A stretch of DNA of 64,000 nucleotides from JAFDVL01 sp963794955 (GCA_963794955.1 CAWCGF010000004.1:1-64000), one strand, 5' to 3'; positions 25,048 to 35,126 are shown, counted from the first letter of the stretch. Program-made: numbers and translations. The notes: generated from the sequence alone by a model not told the origin.

Positions 25048-28000
25048 ATGAAGCACCTGCTCCGCTGTACCTTCGCTATTCTGGTGTTATTGCTGGCGGC
25101 GGTGACCGCCTTTCCGCAAGCTTCCAGTTCGACTGCCGAATTAGGGGGACAAGTTACCGATCAATCCGAGGCGGCGATTCCCGGTGCGAAAGTTACGTTG
25201 ACCGATCTCAGTAAAGGCATCATAAAAACGGCGACGACCGATGCTGCCGGGAATTTCGCGTTTCTCAATTTACTACCAGGCGCGTATGAATTAAAGGTCG
25301 AAGCTGCGAATTTCTCGACCAGTCGTGTGCGGATGGAATTGAACGTCGGACAACAGGCGAACCTGCCCATCAAACTAGCAGCGGGACGCATCGAAGCGAC
25401 CATTGATGTCGTCGCAGGAACAGAAGTCGTTGAAACCGAACGCACGCAACAATCGTCCGTGATCGAATCTCGACAACTTCAGAACTTGCCCATCAATCGG
25501 CGCAACTTTCTGGATTATGCGTTGCTCACACCGGGCGTGACGAGCGCTGAAAACATCACCGATGCGGCGGATTATCGCGTCGCGCAAACGCCGCAATCCG
25601 GCTTGTCGTTTGGGGGCAACAACGGACGCGGCAATATGGTGCAAGTGGACGGCGCAGAAGCGATGAGTGCTTCCGGCGGCGTGCAAGCCACCGTCAGTCA
25701 GGAAGCCGTGCAGGAATTCCAGGTCGTGCGCAACAGCTACAGCGCCGAATTTGGTGGGGCGTCGGGCGGCGTCGTCAATATCGTTTCCAAGTCAGGCGGC
25801 AATGATATTCACGGCAGCCTCTTCGGACTTTTCCGCAATCAACGCTTCGACGCGCGCAATGCATTCGACTTTAACCCACAGGGCAAATCGCCCTTCAATC
25901 GTCAGCAATACGGTGGCTCGCTGGGCGGCCCGCTCCGAAAAGATAAGACCTTTGTCTTTGGCGCGGTGGAGAGATTGAGTCAGAAAAAAAATACCTTTAT
26001 CAATTTGTTGACTGACCCCACATTGTTTCAAGTCAGCACGACAGCTTCCAATTCGATTGTGCGTCAACAAGCCCAGCTTTTTGATTTTGTCGCGAACAGT
26101 GCTGCCGCACCGGCGGCCTTGAAAACAGCCGCGGCACAATTGCGTGGCGCGTTGACCACCACCAACTATGCGCGCACCGTAAAATTGTTTACGGATGCCA
26201 GCGGTCAATTTCCCTTCACGGAAGCGCAAACACAATACTCCGCGCGCCTTGACCATAATTTCACGGAGCGCAGCAACGGTTATTTACGCGTCAATTTCAC
26301 GAATAGTGATTTTGAGAATCAAGCCGCCGGTTCCTTGATCGCCGTCTCACGCGGACGGAAATTTGAAGGCTTCAATGGCGGGGTTGTGGCTTCGCATAAC
26401 TATCAATTTGCCCCGACGCTTTTCAATGAATTAAAAGGGCAATTCAGCTACACGAAAACGGCGTTCCTACCCAATGATCCGATTGGCCCGGAGTTGAATA
26501 TCGAAGGGTTTGGTCAATTCGGACGCCAAATCTTTTTGCCCTCGAACAATATTGAACGGCATTACGATATTTACGATAACCTTTCGCTGCTGGCAGGCAA
26601 CCACACGATCAAATTTGGCATAGCGATGCTCTTCCAGCAATTAACGGCAGACAATCAAACCTTCTGGGGCGGGCGGTTTAATTTTGGCACGGCGATTCCG
26701 ACCGCGAATTTGCTTGGTGCCACAGGGGCGGCGCAAGTAACGAATCCGCTCAATCAATTTGTCCTGACCGCGCCGGGCACACCGTATCGTGATGCGAATG
26801 GCAACGGGCTGGCGGATGTGTTTGAAGTCCCGATGACCGCGCTGCAATCGTTCAACTTGAATTTGCCCATCGTATATCAACAGGGCTTCGGCACGGCAGT
26901 CGTGAAACAATGGACGATTCGCAATTCGCTTTATGCCCAGGACACCTGGAAGCTCGCCCAGAACTTCACGTTCAATTACGGCCTGCGCTATTCCGTCAAC
27001 AATGAGCCGTTAAGCATCCCGACCTACGGCGGCGATGTGCAACCACGCGCAGCGTTTTCCTGGGACCCGTTCAAGAACGGGAAGACGGTCATTCGCGGTG
27101 GCGCGGGCATTTTCACCGGCTTTCTTAACAATGCCATTGCGAACGTCACGACGGTTTTGGCCGGAACGAATGATCCACGTTCTATCCACCTTGTGCTCGC
27201 CACAGCAACCTCTGGCGCACTTGGTTTGCCCAGCTCGTTCACCGTGTATCAGACGCTCTTGAATCGTGGCGTGATTGGCACCCGACCGATTGCGTTGTCT
27301 GATGTGACTGCCGCGCCCATCAACCTCCGACCAGGGCCGGGCACCCCCTTGGAAGCGCGCTTTGGGTTAGGTCCGAATTATCGCAATCCAACTACCTATC
27401 AGGCGAGCCTGGGAGCGCAACATGATTTGGGCCAGGGCTTTTCTTTAGAGTTAACGTATCTGTTTGCGCGCGGCTTACATCTTTCCCGCAACCGCGACAT
27501 CAATCAATTCAAGGCTTCGGGCGCACCTAGTCCGCTGAATCCATTAGGCGGCCCAACCTTCCAACGGTTTGTGGCCAGCAGCGACTTTCGCAATCCATTG
27601 CGGTTTCAAGACAACGTCTATGAAAACACGGCGAATTCGTTTTATCACGGCCTCACGGTGCAAGTGCAACGTCGCTTCTCCAATAACTTTAGCTTGAATA
27701 CGCATTACACCTTCGCCAAATCCATTGACGAAGTAACGGATTACAACAGCGATTGGTCGGCGCAAAACCCCTTGAATATTGGGCTGGATCGTTCGTTGTC
27801 GGCCTTCGATCAACGGCATCGTTTGGTAGTGAGCGGCGTGTTGCAAAGCACGGCAAACAACCCTGTGTTGTCGAATTGGGTACTTTCGCCGATTTTCGTC
27901 GGGCAAAGCGGACGCCCTTTCAATTTGTTGTTAGGCTTTGATGCGAATGGCGATGGTCGTTCACAAAGCGACCGACCCGGTTTGGCAGGCCGTTATACAG

Positions 28001-28320
28001 GCCGAGGCGAACCGTTTTATAGCTTCGATTTGCGGCTGGCGCGCCGTTTCTTTGCGAACGATAGGCGCTATCTTGAACTAACGGTGGAGGGCTTTAATCT
28101 GGCCAACCGCACAAATCTGATTGGCGTGAACAACGTCCTGGGCGCGGCTTGTACGGATGCGAGCGGAGGGAACTTTACGCCGTGTAATGTTAGTGGAGCC
28201 GTGCCGCTCACGAATTATAATTTACGTGGCAGACGTGATCGGCAACCCACCGATCCCCTGGGCTTCACCTCCGCGTTTGATCCGCGCCAAATGCAATTTG
28301 GGCTGCGGTTCAATTTCTAA
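25048..28320 (+). CDS. Oar-like TonB-dependent receptor with carboxypeptidase-regulatory N-domain
   Basis: About 1090 residues. A signal peptide (LLRCTFAILVLLLAAVTA) precedes a carboxypeptidase-regulatory-like beta sandwich (GQVTDQSEAAIPGAKVTLTD...GNFAFLNLLPGAYELKV), a plug-like domain (NRRNFLDYALLTPGV, EFQVVRNSYSAEFGGASGGVVNIVSKSGGN) and a long outer-membrane barrel ending in the aromatic FGLRFNF. Acidobacteriota have many such receptors; they probably import polymers or peptides using TonB energy. ATG 25048 is preceded by AGGAG. A strong two-sided hairpin follows at 28334-28388. The ligand cannot be inferred. Confidence 0.93.
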   Translation: MKHLLRCTFAILVLLLAAVTAFPQASSSTAELGGQVTDQSEAAIPGAKVTLTDLSKGIIKTATTDAAGNFAFLNLLPGAYELKVEAANFSTSRVRMELNVGQQANLPIKLAAGRIEATIDVVAGTEVVETERTQQSSVIESRQLQNLPINRRNFLDYALLTPGVTSAENITDAADYRVAQTPQSGLSFGGNNGRGNMVQVDGAEAMSASGGVQATVSQEAVQEFQVVRNSYSAEFGGASGGVVNIVSKSGGNDIHGSLFGLFRNQRFDARNAFDFNPQGKSPFNRQQYGGSLGGPLRKDKTFVFGAVERLSQKKNTFINLLTDPTLFQVSTTASNSIVRQQAQLFDFVANSAAAPAALKTAAAQLRGALTTTNYARTVKLFTDASGQFPFTEAQTQYSARLDHNFTERSNGYLRVNFTNSDFENQAAGSLIAVSRGRKFEGFNGGVVASHNYQFAPTLFNELKGQFSYTKTAFLPNDPIGPELNIEGFGQFGRQIFLPSNNIERHYDIYDNLSLLAGNHTIKFGIAMLFQQLTADNQTFWGGRFNFGTAIPTANLLGATGAAQVTNPLNQFVLTAPGTPYRDANGNGLADVFEVPMTALQSFNLNLPIVYQQGFGTAVVKQWTIRNSLYAQDTWKLAQNFTFNYGLRYSVNNEPLSIPTYGGDVQPRAAFSWDPFKNGKTVIRGGAGIFTGFLNNAIANVTTVLAGTNDPRSIHLVLATATSGALGLPSSFTVYQTLLNRGVIGTRPIALSDVTAAPINLRPGPGTPLEARFGLGPNYRNPTTYQASLGAQHDLGQGFSLELTYLFARGLHLSRNRDINQFKASGAPSPLNPLGGPTFQRFVASSDFRNPLRFQDNVYENTANSFYHGLTVQVQRRFSNNFSLNTHYTFAKSIDEVTDYNSDWSAQNPLNIGLDRSLSAFDQRHRLVVSGVLQSTANNPVLSNWVLSPIFVGQSGRPFNLLLGFDANGDGRSQSDRPGLAGRYTGRGEPFYSFDLRLARRFFANDRRYLELTVEGFNLANRTNLIGVNNVLGAACTDASGGNFTPCNVSGAVPLTNYNLRGRRDRQPTDPLGFTSAFDPRQMQFGLRFNF

Positions 28321-28333
28321 CCATCGGCACAGC

Positions 28334-28388
28334 ACGAGGAGTGATAGTGACCTAAGGCGCTGAACGCCGAGTCGCTATCGCTCCTCGT
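28334..28388. terminator. Bidirectional hairpin terminator between convergent genes
   Basis: Arm 28334-28351 (ACGAGGAGTGATAGTGAC) pairs with 28371-28388 (GTCGCTATCGCTCCTCGT) over 18 positions, two of them G-T, around a smaller inner stem (GGCG/CGCC). It lies just after the receptor stop and just before the end of the convergent ester-cyclase gene, the expected place for a shared terminator. There is no long T run. Confidence 0.65.
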
Positions 28389-28403
28389 ACCGTAATCTTC
28401 CCT

Positions 28404-28811
28404 TCAGCCCAGCACGCCGAGTTGTTGCATCATCCCTAATTGATCGAAAACCCCTCTCAATTCCGTCACCTTTCCCGCTGTGACTTGCATAATCACAATG
28501 GCGGAAACCACGATGGGTTTTCCCGTCGCCGGAATCCCCATAAAATCGCCCGTTTGTGTGCCATGCAAGGTAAAGCGAACGGCAACCTTTTCCTCCGTAG
28601 CGACAATATCTTCCACGGCATGCCTAATGTCAGGAAAAGCCGCATAGAATAGCGCCGCGAAATGCTGATGCCCAGCCAAATTCATGGCCGGATTTCCTCC
28701 GATGTGTGCCGTATATTCAGGCGCACAGAGCGCTTCGGCAGGGCCGCCTCGCAACCGATCCTGTTCAGCAAAGAACAACCGGCCTAGCGCGGCATTATTT
28801 GCTGCGGGCAT
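28404..28811 (-). CDS. SnoaL-like ester cyclase family protein
   Basis: A 135-residue NTF2-fold protein. Typical blocks are YTAHIGGNPAMNLAGHQHF, FYAAFPDIRHAVEDIVATEEKVAVRFTLHGTQTGDFMGIPATGKP and the closing VTELRGVFDQLGMMQQLG, as in the ester cyclase/SnoaL group. Some members close polyketide rings, but most bacterial ones have no assigned substrate. Start ATG 28811 has GAGGA five bases upstream. It is the last of three small genes on the minus strand, 19 bases after the preceding one, so they probably share a transcript. Confidence 0.88.
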   Translation of the reverse strand: MPAANNAALGRLFFAEQDRLRGGPAEALCAPEYTAHIGGNPAMNLAGHQHFAALFYAAFPDIRHAVEDIVATEEKVAVRFTLHGTQTGDFMGIPATGKPIVVSAIVIMQVTAGKVTELRGVFDQLGMMQQLGVLG

Positions 28812-28830
28812 AGAAATCCTCCTCACTTCG

Positions 28831-29127
28831 CTATCCTGCCAATGCAGCAGCTAACCCTTGTTGTAAATCCGTCTGATTCATCACCGGAATAAAATCTATC
28901 TCGGCATTCATCCCGGAAAACAGCGGCTCGGCAATTTGCGGAATCATTGAAACATCTTTCATGTCAAAAAACGCCAGCATCGTACGCTTGCCTTGCCATG
29001 CCATAAAGTAGACCGCTTCGGGCTGAAGTTGCCCCAACACCTTTTCCATGATTTGCGGGAAGGTGCCGTCGTGAATCGCTTTATTGCTGGCTTCGACATT
29101 CATCGAAGCTTTGAGCATCATTCGCAT
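28831..29127 (-). CDS. Small conserved protein with alpha/beta-barrel-dimer look, function unknown
   Basis: A 98-residue protein reading MRMMLKASMNVEASNKAIHDG, then QPEAVYFMAWQGKRTMLAFFDMKD and AEPLFSGMNAEIDFIPVMN. The pattern of short strands with a central helix is like DUF3303/dimeric alpha-beta-barrel proteins; no catalytic motif is visible. From memory, close relatives occur as single small genes in soil bacteria. ATG 29127 follows AGGAGAAC. It lies between an NTF2-like gene and an ester-cyclase-like gene in one likely operon. Confidence 0.8.
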   Translation of the reverse strand: MRMMLKASMNVEASNKAIHDGTFPQIMEKVLGQLQPEAVYFMAWQGKRTMLAFFDMKDVSMIPQIAEPLFSGMNAEIDFIPVMNQTDLQQGLAAALAG

Positions 29128-29184
29128 AGGGTTCTCCTAATAAAAGGTGGGTAAGAATCGCTTTTATCCCATGAGTTAACGCGA

Positions 29185-29598
29185 TCAGGCGGTTTGCGCT
29201 TTCACAAACGCAGCGGCAATCGCGGCGGTGTCGGTGTATTCGTCAAAGCGTGCGATCTTGCCATCGCGCATGGTGAATACATGAACCCAATACGTTTCAT
29301 ATTCCCGCCCGGTGGTTTTGACGCGTCCGCCGTACTGCCCGATCACCACAACTTTGTCGCCTTGCGCAATGAATTCGCGCGGCTCGAACTTCAGCACATC
29401 TTCGGCTTCGACCAGTCCGGCAAAAAACTCTCCCGCGCCAGCCTGCCCATTGCGGGTGCCGGTATAAGCAACACCTGCGACCGGTGCCACCTGCCACACA
29501 ACATCGCTGGTCAGTTCACTTAGCACGCCCGCGATATTGCCTTGGCCAAAGCATTCGTAGGCACGTTGAATAGTCTGAATATTTGCTTGTTCGCTCAT
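29185..29598 (-). CDS. Nuclear transport factor 2-like (SnoaL-like) protein
   Basis: A 137-residue NTF2-fold protein: N-terminal helix (IQTIQRAYECFGQGNIAGVL), then VVWQVAPVAGVAYTGTRNG and a C-terminal sheet with VHVFTMRDGKIARFDEYTDTAAIAAAF. The conserved 'F..r.GKI..f.eY.Dt' end is typical of ketosteroid-isomerase-like proteins. No enzyme activity can be assigned. ATG 29598 has AAGGAGAA upstream. It is the first gene of a three-gene minus-strand set. Confidence 0.88.
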   Translation of the reverse strand: MSEQANIQTIQRAYECFGQGNIAGVLSELTSDVVWQVAPVAGVAYTGTRNGQAGAGEFFAGLVEAEDVLKFEPREFIAQGDKVVVIGQYGGRVKTTGREYETYWVHVFTMRDGKIARFDEYTDTAAIAAAFVKAQTA

Positions 29599-30410
29599 AA
29601 TGTTCTCCTTAAGGTTAGCTGGAAGTTATCAATTAGACCCGAACGGCTTCGATAATGCTGGCCGGGCCTGTGGTTGAGACAATGCGTGTAAAATTTCATC
29701 TGGAAAAGCGCCTAGCCCAGCCAGCGCGCGCAAAACTCAAGATAACGCACGTGGATGCAGGTTTGTCTGAGCAGCCAGTTCTGAAGCTGGGCGAAGTCAT
29801 TCTGCAATGAGATCAACAAGGCCATATTCCGTTGCCACATAAATCATCCTCGCAATCCAATAACCGCCCAGCATCTGCAACATCTGGCCTGGCGCAAATG
29901 GAGCAGGCAATCCCGCAGGCGCTTGTCCCTCTCAGGGTTCTTGATTCTTTGTTTGAAATGCGAGCCTGTTGGCTCCCACCAGACATTACGGGAGGAAAAG
30001 GGGGTTGGATTTCGGAGGGAGAGAAAATTTTGTGGCCGCGAGCCGATAGCCAATACACATAACCATCGAAACCAACTTGACGCAAAGCAATTACAGGCGC
30101 ATCATCGGTTCGTTCACGAATTATCAATATCAGCACTGATCAAAAAACGATTCTTTTGAAAAGCGAATTAATTGCTTTGGCTTTCCCCACTAACCGGATG
30201 GTTAGCTCCCCTGTTCTGGGAATTGAAATGGCGACCATTGGCTGATGGTCGCGTTTATGGGTTTTCACGTTACGGGCAAAGGCTAGGCAGCAGAACGCTG
30301 ACACAGGTGATTTTGTTGCTCCCCAACACCGTCAACGTAAAAATGCGCTAAGGGCCGGATCATTTAATACAGCCAGGTCGTTCTTAGATACGTTTCAGGT
30401 TCTGTAAGCA
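29599..30410. other. Long gap before the five-gene unknown operon
   Basis: About 810 bases with no gene I can defend. The plus strand has an open stretch 29631-29809 (…VKFHLEKRLAQPARAKLKITHVD…) without a start signal or recognised homologue. A hairpin GCGACCAT/ATGGTCGC (30231-30252) is listed separately. The last 150 bases before 30411 presumably hold the promoter of the downstream operon; no clear -35/-10 is visible. Confidence 0.4.
30231..30252. terminator. Stem-loop upstream of the five-gene operon
   Basis: A perfect 8-base stem GCGACCAT (30231-30238) / ATGGTCGC (30245-30252) with a six-base loop, followed on the plus strand by GTTTATGGGTTTT. It could end transcripts entering from the left and so insulate the operon starting at 30411. 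The T tract is broken, so termination is uncertain. Confidence 0.35.
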
Positions 30411-30842
30411 ATGACACACGCAACACCTAGCGTTGACAAACTCGCCACGGGTGAGAGTTCCAGCATGGCGCAAGCCTTTGCGGCAAAGATTCATCTTGAA
30501 ACATCTGATCTGGGGCTATTTTTCATCATAGGCCACACCGGCTTGATTGATGAAGCAGTTAGAAGTGTCGGGGGGAATATCGTTTTCCGATTGCCCGGCA
30601 ATCGGAAGCTGTTGGCGGTGCTCCGCACTGCCGCGTTCTACGAAATCCGACGACATCCTGAGGTAGCTTTGGTTGGGCCGATAGTCGTAGACCCGCAGCG
30701 ATTTGCCAGGTTTGCCGCCCTGATTAACCTGGAGCAGGAACAACCAACCACTATTGCTGCGGAAAGCGAACCAAGCAGTAAAGGTGGCAAGAAAAAAGGG
30801 CAGCCCAAACCACGCCATACCAAACAAAGGAGGAAGAAATAA
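30411..30842 (+). CDS. First gene of unknown operon: I9-propeptide-like protein with basic tail
   Basis: A 143-residue protein. The core (about 25-110) reads FFIIGHTGLIDEAVRSVGG, then LAVLRTAAFYEIRRHPEVALVGPIVVD. This ends like the inhibitor I9/subtilisin propeptide fold (helix, then 'lr.hPeValVepd' strand), but no protease follows in the same gene. The C-terminal 30 residues are very basic (GGKKKGQPKPRHTKQRRKK), suited to binding nucleic acid or an acidic partner. The stop overlaps the next start (TAATG), so the two are co-translated. The I9 likeness is my pattern reading, not a search result. Confidence 0.6.
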   Translation: MTHATPSVDKLATGESSSMAQAFAAKIHLETSDLGLFFIIGHTGLIDEAVRSVGGNIVFRLPGNRKLLAVLRTAAFYEIRRHPEVALVGPIVVDPQRFARFAALINLEQEQPTTIAAESEPSSKGGKKKGQPKPRHTKQRRKK

Positions 30843-31363
30843 TGCCAAGTGTAGGTCAAGAATTACTCGATGTTCCGTTGCCGGATATGGTAACAAAACT
30901 GGCGGTAGGAATTGCGGATGCGCAGCGCGCACTGGATGAAAATTCCATCGAAACAGCCAAGGCGCTCGCTGACACCACTATCCCTGTCGTGCCGTTCATC
31001 ACACAAACGATTGCTGCGGACGGAACCGTTACCATCACGCAACCCGCTCCCATAGACATGTCGTTGCTTCAAATAGGGCTGAATCCGACGTTTTATCAGT
31101 TCTCTGAAGCTACAATTGAGGTCACGATGGACATCAAGACAACGACTTCGATTGAAACCAGTGTTAAGGTCGGGGTAAAGGCCAAGGTGGGGTTCGGGAT
31201 GTGGAGCGCTTCAGCGCGGCTTGACGTAGCGCACAATCGCAAATTTGGTAAAGAGGTGCGCGGCACCAGTCGTCTTTTCACGAAGATGGTCCCCGTGCCG
31301 CCGCCGCCCCGAATCTTTCCTGAGTTGAGGATCGTAGATAACCGTCCTCCCCCAACGCCTTGA
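30842..31363 (+). CDS. Unknown operon gene 2: DUF2589-like protein (paralogue of gene 3)
   Basis: A 173-residue protein. It starts with a short helix rich in small residues (LAVGIADAQRALDENSIETAKALADT), followed by a variable hinge (ITQTIAADGTVTITQP) and the block SLLQIGLNPTFYQFSEATIEVTMDIK, then strands and a Pro-rich end (PPPPRIFPEL). The layout 'iADAQ helix, then leucine-rich PxFYxF strand, then eVxMDIK strand' recalls DUF2589 proteins, which occur as tandem paralogues in several phyla and have no known function. A strong AAAGGAGG precedes the start. No signal peptide or membrane segment. Confidence 0.65.
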   Translation: MPSVGQELLDVPLPDMVTKLAVGIADAQRALDENSIETAKALADTTIPVVPFITQTIAADGTVTITQPAPIDMSLLQIGLNPTFYQFSEATIEVTMDIKTTTSIETSVKVGVKAKVGFGMWSASARLDVAHNRKFGKEVRGTSRLFTKMVPVPPPPRIFPELRIVDNRPPPTP

Positions 31364-31375
31364 TACGGAGGAATA

Positions 31376-31942
31376 ATGCCGCCGAATAATGCTGTCAATC
31401 CGCAATTGATTGGAGCTTCTCGCGTCTTTCGACCGCCGGTGCTTGAACCGACGGTCCCGGTGCGAGAAACCCCTGATGTTTCCTTCGCCGATCTGGTGCG
31501 CCTGCTGGCCGAAGGGATCGCCGACGCTCAGACCAGTCTAAACCGCGCCTCCGCAGAGATGGTGGTGGAACTGGCCAACACGAAGATCAACATCGTACCA
31601 CGCGTCACCGAGACAATTGATGAAGCGGGGAATGTGACGTTCGAGCAGGCTCCCACCCAGGAGGTCTCGCTTTTAGACATCGGGGTGACGCCCACCTTTT
31701 ACCAGTTCTCGCAAGCCACGGTGGAGGTGGTGATGGATATCAAAATTGTCGAGAATGAGACGGAGTCAGGTGAAGGCAAACGTCGCTTCGGGCTGTTCGC
31801 CAATACAGCCAATGTCCGCTTCGAGCGAAAACTCAATCGTGAGGTGAAAACCTCTTCGAAGCTGACAGCCACGCTTGTCCCGGTTCCCATGCCTTTGCGA
31901 CTGGAACCGGTGCGAAACATAAAAACCACCACACCGGGCTAA
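31376..31942 (+). CDS. Unknown operon gene 3: DUF2589-like protein (paralogue of gene 2)
   Basis: A 188-residue paralogue of the preceding protein. Matching blocks are LLAEGIADAQTSLNRASAEMV, SLLDIGVTPTFYQFSQATVEV and a shared C-terminal stretch with RKLNREVKTSSKLTATLVPVPMP against RKFGKEVRGTSRLFTKMVPVPPP. It adds an N-terminal proline-rich lead (PPVLEPTVPVRETPD). The start is ATG 31376 with GGAGGAATA. Twelve bases separate it from gene 2. The two may form a hetero-oligomer through their paired strands (inference). Confidence 0.65.
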   Translation: MPPNNAVNPQLIGASRVFRPPVLEPTVPVRETPDVSFADLVRLLAEGIADAQTSLNRASAEMVVELANTKINIVPRVTETIDEAGNVTFEQAPTQEVSLLDIGVTPTFYQFSQATVEVVMDIKIVENETESGEGKRRFGLFANTANVRFERKLNREVKTSSKLTATLVPVPMPLRLEPVRNIKTTTPG

Positions 31943-31955
31943 GGGAGATTGATAA

Positions 31956-32450
31956 ATGGCCGACCAAAAAACTGACGCAGGTGCCACCGATATCGGCGCA
32001 TTTTTCGAATCGGTAGGACGTTCTTTGGCAGAGGCGCAGGGAACACTCGCAAATGGCCTGACGGATATTCCCACAGGCATGGTGATCGCCGGAGCGGAAC
32101 TGGAGCTAAAAGCTGCTGTGGAGTCTGCCGCGGGCGGCAAGCTTTCGCTCCAGACCATTTCGGTTCAGGATATTCGCCAGGGTGGCATTGATCCGAATTT
32201 GCTCTCGTCGGTTCGCCTTCAATTCGTTCCCACGGCTGGCGACTCACTGGCGCTGAGCGCCAATAAACCGACACGCAAGCCTGAGGATATTATTAAGGAT
32301 TTTCGCGGGCGTAAGGATATTGTGGCTTTAGGCAGAATCCTGGGTGATCTGACTTTCGATGCCACCTATATCCCGGAGCGCAAACGCTGGATCGTGACGG
32401 CGAGAGACAACCATAACAATTTGCTCCGAGAGGCTCTCTTGTCCGACTAA
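31956..32450 (+). CDS. Unknown operon gene 4: trypco2-like protein
   Basis: A 164-residue protein. Residues about 40-90 read MVIAGAELELKAAVESAAGGKLSLQTI, then a strand VRLQFVPT. The 'elELK.ave.s.ggk..l..' helix-strand with a later 'v.l.f.P' strand resembles the trypsin-co-occurring domain 2 described in predicted bacterial conflict systems. The C-terminal part (RGRKDIVALGRILGDLTFDATYIPERKRWIVTARDN) looks like a separate small alpha/beta unit I do not recognise. GGGAG precedes the start. No protease is fused or adjacent here. Confidence 0.6.
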   Translation: MADQKTDAGATDIGAFFESVGRSLAEAQGTLANGLTDIPTGMVIAGAELELKAAVESAAGGKLSLQTISVQDIRQGGIDPNLLSSVRLQFVPTAGDSLALSANKPTRKPEDIIKDFRGRKDIVALGRILGDLTFDATYIPERKRWIVTARDNHNNLLREALLSD

Positions 32451-32470
32451 ACAAAGCTTAAGCGAGAGAC

Positions 32471-33310
32471 ATGAAACCACCGACCGAGAAAGAACTACGC
32501 AATCTTTCACTGCTTGAGAAACGGCTGGCCAAGGCGCAGGAAGAGAAAGCGACCTTAACGACGGAAAAGCGTGAATTAAAGCGGCATCTGACGGCTGCCG
32601 AAAAAAGAGTGCAAGAGGCAGAACTGCAGCGAAAAGCAGAGCAGGAAAGTCTGACCGCCGAAATCCTCAAGGCAGAGAACCAGGCGAAAGAAACTGAAAA
32701 GCAGGCGCTGGCGCAGGCTACTCAGGTCATGGCTTTACTGGCTGAAAATCGTCGGCTGGCAGAGAACCTTGATGCCAGCCTGGCAGATGCAGAAAAACTG
32801 CGGGAAGTGGCATTGAAATCCAGCGAAGAAACAAGATTAGCGAAAGCCGAGAGTGCGGCTGCGCTGAAGGCGAAAGAAAAGATTGAAGCTGCGCTGAAGC
32901 AGTCGGAGACCGAACGAATATCAGCGCAAAACCGGCTTACTGCCGCTGAAACGCAATTGAGAGAGAAGAAAATAGTCCCGATTTTACAATCCGAAGAAGT
33001 AGCGAAATTATTCGGAGAGTTGATAGAGAAAATACGCGGCGGTCTCGGTGGAGTCAGTGTGCGGGGCGGTGAGATAAAACTCAAAGTGGCATTCAGCGCC
33101 GCTGGAAATTTAAGAGGCTTTGTCGTCCCAACCCCACAAGCTGGCCCGGAGATTAAAGATAATCTTCACGAAATTATCATCCGGTTCGATCAGCCCTTGG
33201 TTACGGGATTGAAGACACAGTCAACTCCTCCCCCAAATGCCCCCATCCCTGCCCCGCCTTCTCAATCAGAGTCCCCTCCTAAGCGATCAGCTAAAAAGAA
33301 GAGTCCGTAA
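32471..33310 (+). CDS. Unknown operon gene 5: long coiled-coil protein with basic tail
   Basis: A 279-residue protein. Residues about 5-165 form a nearly continuous charged coiled coil (Lys/Glu/Ala/Leu heptads). Then a compact domain (about 170-240: LFGELIEKIRGGLGGVSVRGGEIKLKVAF, then DNLHEIIIRFDQPL) follows. The end is proline-rich and basic (PPKRSAKKKSP), echoing the basic tail of gene 1. The compact domain is unfamiliar to me. Last gene of the operon, convergent with an amidohydrolase 25 bases on. It probably scaffolds the other products (inference). Confidence 0.65.
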   Translation: MKPPTEKELRNLSLLEKRLAKAQEEKATLTTEKRELKRHLTAAEKRVQEAELQRKAEQESLTAEILKAENQAKETEKQALAQATQVMALLAENRRLAENLDASLADAEKLREVALKSSEETRLAKAESAAALKAKEKIEAALKQSETERISAQNRLTAAETQLREKKIVPILQSEEVAKLFGELIEKIRGGLGGVSVRGGEIKLKVAFSAAGNLRGFVVPTPQAGPEIKDNLHEIIIRFDQPLVTGLKTQSTPPPNAPIPAPPSQSESPPKRSAKKKSP

Positions 33311-33335
33311 CCACTGACCCTATTCATTATCAGAA

Positions 33336-34973
<1,638 letters not shown>

Positions 34974-35033
34974 AAGCGAGTTTCCTCTCCAAATTGATAT
35001 ACTGCCCGCCACCATAGCACAAACTTTTAGGGT

Positions 35034-35126
35034 GGTAGTGGCTCAACCGAGGGAGTTGGGGCGGAAGCCCAACCGTGAGAAAGGGCACGTTTCCCGCGCT
35101 GTCTCTCTTCACCTTGAACCACTACC
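35034..35126. repeat. Intergenic palindromic element, about 93 bases
   Basis: Outer arms GGTAGTGGCTCAA (35034-35046) and TTGAACCACTACC (35114-35126) pair over 12 of 13 positions. Inside are smaller stems: GTTGGG/CCCAAC (35055-35060, 35068-35073) and GGG/CCC around 35083-35094. It lies between the regulator end (35258) and the amidohydrolase start. It codes for nothing and looks like a REP/MITE-type repeat; one copy only in this window. Confidence 0.65.

Noticed and set aside
28334..28388. The hairpin after the receptor as a riboswitch or small RNA
   Set aside because: It is a simple near-perfect stem between convergent ends; a shared terminator explains it.
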